Shown here: positions 1 through 4,804 of the stretch, in pieces
How the letters are laid out: each line of letters opens with the position of its first letter
Position numbering within the stretch: position 1 is the first letter of the stretch
Assembly (NCBI GenBank): GCA_948766235.1
Contig: CAQCFX010000030.1
Location: 3,954 to 19,732, forward strand
Length of the DNA stretch: 15,779 nucleotides
Source: an uncultured Oscillospiraceae bacterium
GTDB taxonomy: Bacteria; Bacillota; Clostridia; Oscillospirales; Oscillospiraceae
Direction: 5' to 3'
The notes under the pieces: model-generated
Told to the model about the DNA's origin: nothing
What the model saw: the letters and a program-made list of their open reading frames with translations, nothing else
Databases searched by the model: none
Translations under genes and position numbers: made by a program

Positions 1-454
1 CGGAGCGGTGGGCCTGCTTGCCGCAGCGCAGCACACAGCAGGACCCCGCCTTCAGCGCCAGCGCCGCCGCGTCTGACGTGACGTTGGGGCGGCTCTCATA
101 GATGATGGCTATCACCCCCATGGGCACGGCGGTCTTGTCAATCACCAGGCCGTTGGGGCGCGCCTCCCGGCGCAGCACCGCCCCCACCGGGTCGGGCAGG
201 GCGGCCACGTCCCGGATGCCCTGGGCCATGGCGAATATGCGCTCCTCATTCAGCGCCAGCCGGTCCAGCATCACAGGGGATACCGTGCCCTTGGCCTCAA
301 TCATGTCCAGAGCGTTGGCGGTGAGGATGGACTGGGTGTTGTCCGCCAGCGCGTCCGCCATGGCCCGCAGGGCCCGGTCCTTTGTCTCGGTGTCCGCCAG
401 GGCCATGGCGCCCTTGGCGCTTTTCGCCCGCTGTAGCAGTTCCTGTGTGGTCAT
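1..454 (-). CDS. proA: Glutamate-5-semialdehyde dehydrogenase (gamma-glutamyl phosphate reductase), N-terminal part
   Basis: Catalyses the second step of proline synthesis in the cytoplasm: NADPH-dependent reduction of gamma-glutamyl phosphate to glutamate-5-semialdehyde. The 151 visible residues are the N-terminal part of a protein usually near 415 residues; the rest runs off the left edge. Recognisable family stretches are VPMGVIAIIYESRPNV (about residues 111-126) followed by SDAAALALKAG. The start ATG (454-452) overlaps the proB stop as ATGA and is preceded by GGAGGAGGGAGG, so translation is probably coupled to proB. The loop usually written RGGK reads RCGK here, within a Cys-rich stretch SCCVLRCGK; this is not a catalytic residue, since the catalytic Cys lies beyond the window. 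Identity is firm from sequence similarity and the proB neighbour. Confidence 0.95.
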   Translation of the reverse strand, partial: MTTQELLQRAKSAKGAMALADTETKDRALRAMADALADNTQSILTANALDMIEAKGTVSPVMLDRLALNEERIFAMAQGIRDVAALPDPVGAVLRREARPNGLVIDKTAVPMGVIAIIYESRPNVTSDAAALALKAGSCCVLRCGKQAHRS

Positions 455-1239
455 GTGTCCTCCCTCCTCCCCACGAAGCGGGTGCCGGTATGGCGGCCCG
501 CCGCGATGTCATACAGCTGCTCCGGCCGCTGGCCGTTGGCAATCACCATATCGCAGCCGCTGGCCATGGCGATTTCCGCCGCTTTTAGTTTGGTGGCCAT
601 CCCCCCGGTGCCCAGGGCGGAGCCGGGTGCGCCGGCCAGGGCGCGCAGCTCCGGGGTAATCTCCCGCACCTCGGGAATCAGGGCGGCGTGGTCGTCCTTG
701 CGGGGGTCGGCGGTATAAAGCCCATCGATGTCGCTGAGCAGAATGAGCAGCTGCGCCCCCACGCACTGCGCCACAATGGCGGACAGGGTGTCGTTCTCCC
801 CGATGGTGGTGGACACGCCCACCTCGTCGGTGGCCACGGCGTCGTTCTCGTTGACGATGGGCAGGGCGTTCAGCGCCAGCAGCCGGTCCATGGCGTTGAC
901 AAAGTTCTGCCGCCGCTGGGGGAAGTTCACGTCCTCCGCCGTGAGCAGCAGCTGGGCCACGGTGTGGTTATATTCTGCGAACAGCTTATCGTAGGTATAC
1001 ATCAGCTCGCACTGGCCCACCGCGGCGGCGGCCTGCTTGGTGGGCATATCCGCCGGACGGCCGGGGAGGTTGAGCTTGCCCACCCCCATGCCGATGGCCC
1101 CGGAGGACACTAAAATCAGCTCGTGCCCCTGGTTCTTCAGGTCGGAGAGCACCTTCACCAGCGCCTCTGTCCGGCGGATATTCAGCCGCCCGGTGGAATG
1201 GGCCAGGGTGGAGGTTCCAATCTTCACCACAATCCTCAT
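451..1239 (-). CDS. proB: Glutamate 5-kinase, short form without PUA domain
   Basis: Phosphorylates glutamate with ATP to gamma-glutamyl phosphate, the first and usually feedback-inhibited step of proline synthesis. It has 262 residues, so it consists of the amino-acid kinase domain only; E. coli-type ProB (about 367 residues) adds a C-terminal PUA domain, which is absent here, as in many Firmicutes. Visible motifs are VVKIGTSTL at the N-terminus, VSSGAIGMG (about 45-53), NENDAV and GENDTLSAIVA in the glutamate/phosphate site, LLSDIDGLYTADPR, and LGTGGMATKLKAAEIA near the end. The ATG at 1239 follows a modest GAGGG ribosome site. It forms a two-gene operon with proA (4-base overlap) and has its own promoter at 1275-1303. 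Confidence 0.96.
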   Translation of the reverse strand: MRIVVKIGTSTLAHSTGRLNIRRTEALVKVLSDLKNQGHELILVSSGAIGMGVGKLNLPGRPADMPTKQAAAAVGQCELMYTYDKLFAEYNHTVAQLLLTAEDVNFPQRRQNFVNAMDRLLALNALPIVNENDAVATDEVGVSTTIGENDTLSAIVAQCVGAQLLILLSDIDGLYTADPRKDDHAALIPEVREITPELRALAGAPGSALGTGGMATKLKAAEIAMASGCDMVIANGQRPEQLYDIAAGRHTGTRFVGRREDT

Positions 1240-1274
1240 TTGCTTTCCCTCGCTATCTTACGAAAGTAAAGCCC

Positions 1275-1303
1275 ATTGTATCACAGCGGAGGGAAAAAGG
1301 GAA
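1275..1303 (-). promoter_or_regulatory. proBA promoter
   Basis: On the minus strand a -10 box TACAAT (1280-1275) with an upstream TG (TGATACAAT, extended -10) lies 17 bases from a weak -35 TTCCCT (1303-1298). The -35 overlaps the U-tract of the preceding terminator. The same arrangement occurs before the next gene upstream (2615-2643). Confidence 0.6.
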
Positions 1304-1327
1304 GCCCCGGATTTTTATCCGGGGCTT
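1292..1327 (-). terminator. Intrinsic terminator of the WYL/zinc-ribbon gene
   Basis: Inverted repeat AAGCCCCGGAT (1302-1312) / ATCCGGGGCTT (1317-1327) with a 4-base loop. Read on the minus strand it is followed by CCCTTTTT, fitting a rho-independent terminator for the gene ending at 1352. Confidence 0.85.
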
Positions 1328-1334
1328 CTTAGAA

Positions 1335-1361
1335 GCGCTGCTCACGACGGCTCAGCGCTTC
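1335..1361. repeat. 27-bp dispersed repeat overlapping the stop codon of the WYL/zinc-ribbon gene
   Basis: The 27 bases 1335-1361 recur exactly at 9573-9599, inside the structured repeat of the marR leader. Here the copy is flanked so that GAAGCGCTG (1332-1340) and CAGCGCTTC (1353-1361) form a perfect 9-bp inverted repeat. It contains the TGA stop (1354-1352) of the upstream gene. It appears to be a fragment of a larger dispersed element. Confidence 0.75.
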
Positions 1362-2593
1362 CAGCGTTTCAATAAGGGGAAAAACTGGTGCATCTGGGCC
1401 TTTGCCTGCTCCTGGGTCATGCCGGAATTGGCCTGGGCCATCATGGGGGCGCAGAAGTCAATCATCTCCTCCATGGTCATCTCCCCCACAAACTGCCCGT
1501 CTTTGTAGCAGTAGGAGCAGTAATCGGCGCTGGGGGAGCCGTCGGCCTCGGTGCCGAGGGCCGTGCCGGGGCCCAGGGGCATCCCGCAGGACTGGCAGAA
1601 TTTCATGTCTTTGTAGTTTTCCATGGTTGGAACCTCCTTGGTTTTGGATGGTTCCATTGTAGCACCGCAAACCTGACAGGGCGTGTCATCTTTCTCCCCG
1701 TGGGCCCAAAATATTTTCCAGCCCAGGGCGGCCAGGCGGCGGCGCAGCGCGTCGGGCGCGAGCACCTCCACTCCCGCGCCAAAGCTGAGCAAATAGCCGT
1801 ACAGCCACTGGTCCTCGGGAAACACCGCCTTCACCAGCAGCGAGCCGTCCTCCTGCCTGGTGACGCAGCTTTGGTCGAACTCGTCGTACACCCGGTAAGC
1901 CATATACGGCGCGAACCGCAGCGCCGCCTCCACCCGGAACAGGGGCGGAATTTCCCCGGAAAACTCCACGTCGGGCGGGTTCAGCCGGCAGTGGAACACC
2001 TCCCCGGCAAACTCCGGGGAGAGGATGCGGCTCAGGCGGAAGGTGCGGTAGTCCTCCCGCTCCAAATCAAAGGCCTGTAAATACCACCCCTGTCCCTTGT
2101 ACACCAGCCGGGCAGGCAGCACCCGCCGGACGCGGATGGTCCCGTAGGAGCTGGCGTACTCAAAGCGCAGGGTCTGCCGCTCCAGCACCGCCCGCTTCAG
2201 AAGGCTGAATTTCTCGTTTTCTCCTTCCGCCGCCCCCCACCGGGACAGATTCACCTGAAGCCAGTCCTCCGGCCCCCGGCGAAACAGCGCGGACAGCTTG
2301 CTCAGCGCCTCGTCCCCCTCCCGGCCGGGGAGGCTTTGCAGCGCCGCCAGAAGCAGCCGCTGCTCCTCCTCGGTAAACGCCGCCCGGTCCAGCACGTAGC
2401 CGGGCAGCAGCGCCACGCCGCCCCCCGCCCCCTGGGTGGTGTATACCGGCACCCCGGCGGCGGACAGGGCGTCCACGTCCCGCAGCACCGTGCGCTGGGA
2501 CACCTCCAGCCGCGCCGCCAGCTCGCCGGCGGTCATGCGGCCCTTTTCCAGCAAAAGATAGACCATTTGAAACTGTCGGGCGGCGGTGGACAT
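1352..2593 (-). CDS. WYL-domain (YafY/DeoR-type) transcriptional regulator fused to a C-terminal zinc-ribbon domain
   Basis: 413 residues if started at the ATG at 2593, which has AAGGAGG 7 bases upstream; an in-frame ATG at 2656 lacks such a site and lies upstream of the -10 box. Residues 1-60 form a helix-turn-helix (MTAGELAARLEVSQRTVLRDVDAL type). Residues about 130-310 form a WYL ligand-sensing region (FEYASSYG, LVYKGQGWYLQAFD, RTFRLSRI). Residues 324-413 match the small putative zinc-ribbon family that usually stands alone: CQSCGMPL followed by YCSYCYKDG, then an alpha-helical tail rich in Met. The linker carries another CxxC (CQVCG). No stop or frameshift separates the halves, yet the junction holds an independent-looking promoter, dyad and ribosome site (1622-1688). 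It could therefore be one fusion protein, two products from one frame, or two genes joined by loss of a stop. The ligand is unknown. Confidence 0.85.
   Translation of the reverse strand: MSTAARQFQMVYLLLEKGRMTAGELAARLEVSQRTVLRDVDALSAAGVPVYTTQGAGGGVALLPGYVLDRAAFTEEEQRLLLAALQSLPGREGDEALSKLSALFRRGPEDWLQVNLSRWGAAEGENEKFSLLKRAVLERQTLRFEYASSYGTIRVRRVLPARLVYKGQGWYLQAFDLEREDYRTFRLSRILSPEFAGEVFHCRLNPPDVEFSGEIPPLFRVEAALRFAPYMAYRVYDEFDQSCVTRQEDGSLLVKAVFPEDQWLYGYLLSFGAGVEVLAPDALRRRLAALGWKIFWAHGEKDDTPCQVCGATMEPSKTKEVPTMENYKDMKFCQSCGMPLGPGTALGTEADGSPSADYCSYCYKDGQFVGEMTMEEMIDFCAPMMAQANSGMTQEQAKAQMHQFFPLLKRWKR
1622..1688 (-). promoter_or_regulatory. Internal promoter, operator-like dyad and ribosome site at the WYL/zinc-ribbon junction
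   Basis: On the minus strand: dyad TGACA-N5-TGTCA (1688-1674), extended -10 TGCTACAAT (1664-1656), then AAGGAGG (1639-1633) 8 bases before an in-frame ATG (1624-1622) that starts MENYKDMKFCQSCG. The dyad covers the expected -35 position, so a regulator bound there could control the promoter. These signals are typical of an intergenic region but lie inside an open frame. Autoregulation by the upstream WYL protein is inference. Confidence 0.55.
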
Positions 2594-2614
2594 GGAATTC
2601 CCTCCTTTTTCTCC

Positions 2615-2643
2615 ATTGTAGCACAGCGCCGCAAAAAGGGAAA
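2615..2643 (-). promoter_or_regulatory. Promoter of the WYL/zinc-ribbon gene
   Basis: Extended -10 TGCTACAAT (TACAAT at 2620-2615) 17 bases from a poor -35 TTTCCC (2643-2638) that overlaps the preceding terminator tail. A start near 2608 would give a very short leader before the ATG at 2593, which argues for the 2593 start or a slightly shifted promoter. Confidence 0.55.
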
Positions 2644-2669
2644 GCCCCCGGAACAAATCCGGGGGCTTT
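2632..2669 (-). terminator. Intrinsic terminator of the beta-helix surface protein gene
   Basis: Perfect 12-bp inverted repeat AAAGCCCCCGGA (2641-2652) / TCCGGGGGCTTT (2658-2669), loop 5 bases. On the minus strand it is followed by CCCTTTTTG. It lies about 30 bases after the stop at 2701. Confidence 0.9.
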
Positions 2670-2700
2670 GAAGGGTCGCGTATTGGGGAGAGAATGAGCC

Positions 2701-4281
2701 TTATTCCGCCAGCTCCTCGCCGAAGAACTCGGCCAATATCTCGTCGCAGTTCAGCACCGCCTCGTCGTCCTCGCCCATCAGGGTGGTGAGCTCAGGCATC
2801 TCCATGCCCGCATACTCGGCGAACTCAATCAGAATGTCCCGCACGGCGGCCACAGTGACCAGCTCGTCGGGGTCGAAGCTGTTCTCAACGACCACCCGCT
2901 CCAGAATGCCGATGGACTGGGCCCAGCCGATGGCGGAGGCATACTCGTGGTCCGCGGGCACGTCTACATAAGTGGGAGCCGCGGCCTGGGGCTGGTCCTC
3001 ATGGCGCCACAGGTAGTCGATGAACTCGCCCCGGGTCACCGGACCGGCGGCCAGAGGCACGGCGGGGTCGTCAATGTCGATGACGTCCTCCTCCAAGTCA
3101 ATCACGGGCTCGTCAGGGGTGGTGGGAGTGACGGGGGTGGAGGGGTCCTCCTCTACAGGAGCAACCGCATCGCAGCCCTTAATACGGCAAACACCGTCCT
3201 GGCCGTAGTAGTGCTGGCTCTCACCATGGGGTACCACGTCGTAGGTCTCGCCGTCCGCGTTGGGCAGCAGACCCTTGCCTTCCAGGTACTTGTCGTCGAG
3301 GTCGGATACAGTGCCGCTCTTAACAGAGACAGCAGCATTGCCGCCCTCGTCCATCACGGTTAAGCCGCCTTTGATGGTGCCGCCGGTCATGGTAAAGGAG
3401 CCGGGACCCCTATTCACACCACTCCCCGTCGTCCCATGCACCTGCACGCCGTCGCCCTTGGCAGCGGTGTTGCCGGCGATGGTGCCGCCTTTCATGATGA
3501 AATTGGCCTGGTGAATACCGACGCCGCCGCCGCCACTGGCAGAACCATTCATCTTGTTACCAGCAATCTCACCATTGTTCATTGTAAAGGTGGAGCCGTT
3601 CTTGACCCAAACGCCGCCACCGCCGCCGCCTTGGCTGCTCGTCGCAGTGTTGTCTACGATTTTGCCGCCGGTCATCGTGAACGTAGCGGAAGCATTCGTG
3701 GAGCGGTTTCCTACGGCCACACCGCCACCGTTTGTGGCAGTATTGCCGCGGATTTCGCCGCCGTTCATGTGGAATTCCCCGCTGAACACATTCACCCCGC
3801 CGCCATCTTTGGCGGCATTGTCGCAAATCACGCCGCCATTCATAGTGAAGGAGCCGCCTTTATCCACATAAACGCCGGCATTGCCTCCGCCTCTAACCTT
3901 GCCGGAAACCTGCTGGTCATTTTCATCCGTGCGGCCGCTGTCCTCCAGGGTCAGGCTGCCGCCGTTTACATAGATGGTAGAACTTCCGGAATCTTTTCCT
4001 TTTCCGGTAATTGTGTAGCCGCCGAGATCCAGCGTAACATCGCTTCCATTGGTTCGGATGTCAGTTTGATTGCCATCTTCACTCTGGTCATAGCTGACAT
4101 CTTCCTTCAGGGTAATCTTACCGTTCTCTTTATTAATGTCGAACGCATTTCCTGTATAGCTGCCGTTAATGGCATCGTTGAGCTCGCTGAAACTCGCCGC
4201 GAAGGACGGCAGAACCAGGCCGGCGCACAGCGCCAGGGACAGGCCTACAGACAGGGCCTTGTGGATATACTTCTTTGCCAT
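2701..4281 (-). CDS. Secreted beta-helix repeat surface protein with a C-terminal SLH-like domain, probable c-di-GMP-controlled adhesin
   Basis: 526 residues. Residues 1-29 are a signal peptide (KK, hydrophobic core ALSVGLSLALCAGLVL, cleavage near SFAA|S). Residues about 140-320 hold six repeats of the form F-x-M-x-GG-x-I-x-x-N-x-A...GGGV-x-V, spaced about 25-40 residues, typical of a parallel beta-helix. A Pro/Thr/Asp/Glu-rich linker follows (376-412). Residues about 414-490 (VTRGEFIDYLWRHE ... YASAIGWAQSIGIL ... FDPDELVT) look like one S-layer homology domain; the tail is acidic. The protein is presumably exported and held on the cell wall. The ATG at 4281 has AGGAGGAG just upstream. Two riboswitches of the c-di-GMP-I class precede it on the same strand, which supports a role in attachment or surface lifestyle. 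The binding partner is unknown; the adhesin role is inferred. Confidence 0.85.
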   Translation of the reverse strand: MAKKYIHKALSVGLSLALCAGLVLPSFAASFSELNDAINGSYTGNAFDINKENGKITLKEDVSYDQSEDGNQTDIRTNGSDVTLDLGGYTITGKGKDSGSSTIYVNGGSLTLEDSGRTDENDQQVSGKVRGGGNAGVYVDKGGSFTMNGGVICDNAAKDGGGVNVFSGEFHMNGGEIRGNTATNGGGVAVGNRSTNASATFTMTGGKIVDNTATSSQGGGGGGVWVKNGSTFTMNNGEIAGNKMNGSASGGGGVGIHQANFIMKGGTIAGNTAAKGDGVQVHGTTGSGVNRGPGSFTMTGGTIKGGLTVMDEGGNAAVSVKSGTVSDLDDKYLEGKGLLPNADGETYDVVPHGESQHYYGQDGVCRIKGCDAVAPVEEDPSTPVTPTTPDEPVIDLEEDVIDIDDPAVPLAAGPVTRGEFIDYLWRHEDQPQAAAPTYVDVPADHEYASAIGWAQSIGILERVVVENSFDPDELVTVAAVRDILIEFAEYAGMEMPELTTLMGEDDEAVLNCDEILAEFFGEELAE

Positions 4282-4324
4282 AATCTCTCCTCCTATAAAA
4301 TATTGTATGATAGAAGTTGAAATT

Positions 4325-4432
4325 CTGGCGGACGGGCTGGCATCGCCGCTCCGGCGTCCTGCGCGGACCCCGGAAAACCGGCCTTAGCCCCCATGTCTTT
4401 GCGCCCCACCCTTTCGAGTGGTTTGCCTTTTT
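4325..4432 (-). ncRNA. Cyclic di-GMP-I (GEMM-I) riboswitch, second (gene-proximal) aptamer
   Basis: The minus-strand RNA reads AAGGCAAACC, then a hairpin CCACUC-GAAA-GGGUGG with a GNRA loop, then GGCGCAAAG, then GGGGGCUAAGG, an extended GC-rich arm, and GAUGCCAGCCC. These are the conserved blocks of the GEMM-I class in order (GGCAAACC, GAAA hairpin, CGCAAAG, tetraloop receptor CUAAG...AUG, closing AGCC). The second arm is longer than in the first aptamer. It ends about 30 bases before the AGGAGGAG ribosome site, and no terminator follows, so control may be at translation initiation. Confidence 0.85.
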
Positions 4433-4506
4433 CAGAAACCGCTTGGGGCCCGAAGTCAAATTTTCATCGCACGCCTCCTCACCGTTGAATGGATTTAGGG
4501 CTGATT

Positions 4507-4554
4507 CTTTTCTTGTACCAACAAGAAAAGGAGTTGCGCCCGGGCGCAACTCCT
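4507..4554 (-). terminator. Intrinsic terminator between the two riboswitch aptamers, with an overlapping second hairpin
   Basis: Perfect 26-bp palindrome AGGAGTTGCGCCC (4529-4541) / GGGCGCAACTCCT (4542-4554). On the minus strand it is followed directly by TTTTCTTG. The U-tract is itself one arm of another inverted repeat, CTTTTCTTGT (4507-4516) / ACAAGAAAAG (4521-4530). Placed just after the first aptamer, it is the likely expression platform of that switch. AGUUGC at the 3' side of the aptamer could pair with GCAACU of the terminator as an antiterminator. Confidence 0.85.
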
Positions 4555-4573
4555 AAAGTGAACCAATTTCATA

Positions 4574-4664
4574 GACGTAACCGAACCGCCTGCAACTGGC
4601 TGCCACCCCTACAGGGAAGGCCCTTTAGCTTTGCGCCGCCGGCTTTCACCGGGTTTGCCTTTCT
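4574..4664 (-). ncRNA. Cyclic di-GMP-I (GEMM-I) riboswitch, first (promoter-proximal) aptamer
   Basis: The minus-strand RNA reads AAAGGCAAACC, hairpin CCGGU-GAAA-GCCGG, CGGCGCAAAGC, GGGCCUUCCC...GGGGUGGCAGCC, then UUCGGUUACG. This matches the conserved order of the GEMM-I class closely. It starts within a few bases of the predicted transcription start and is followed by a strong terminator, so it should act by transcription termination or antitermination of the surface-protein mRNA. Whether c-di-GMP turns the gene on or off cannot be read safely from the sequence. Confidence 0.92.
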
Positions 4665-4673
4665 TATATTGTC

Positions 4674-4702
4674 AATATAGCAGATCGCCAAATGTCTGTC
4701 AA
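4674..4702 (-). promoter_or_regulatory. Sigma-A promoter of the riboswitch leader and surface protein gene
   Basis: Minus strand: -35 TTGACA (4702-4697), 17-base spacer, -10 TATATT (4679-4674). The predicted start near 4667 falls immediately before the first aptamer. Confidence 0.88.
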
Positions 4703-4768
4703 GAGAGAATCTGAAATTTGGCGCAATGCCGAAAATCAGGGGCGCGGTTTGTGCGATGTGCCGTGGCC

Positions 4769-4795
4769 GGGCCCCCGCCCTGAGGGCGGAGGCCC
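4769..4795 (-). terminator. GC-rich hairpin after the ABC exporter operon, no U-tract
   Basis: GGGCCCCCGCCC (4769-4780) pairs with GGGCGGAGGCCC (4784-4795) with one mismatch and a TGA loop. It lies 10 bases past the stop at 4805. No T-run follows on the minus strand, so it is a weak terminator or an mRNA 3' end stabiliser. Confidence 0.4.
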
Positions 4796-4804
4796 TGTTT
4801 CGGC

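Noticed and set aside
1240..1300. Possible T-box or other leader control of proBA
   Set aside because: The leader is only a few tens of bases long and shows no T-box or attenuator features.
3436..4320. 294-codon plus-strand frame opposite the surface protein
   Set aside because: Shadow of the Gly/Thr/Asn-rich repeats; no ribosome site or family motif.
4166..4549. 127-codon minus-strand frame through the riboswitch leader
   Set aside because: It crosses both structured RNA elements and overlaps the start of the surface protein in another frame. No domain is visible.
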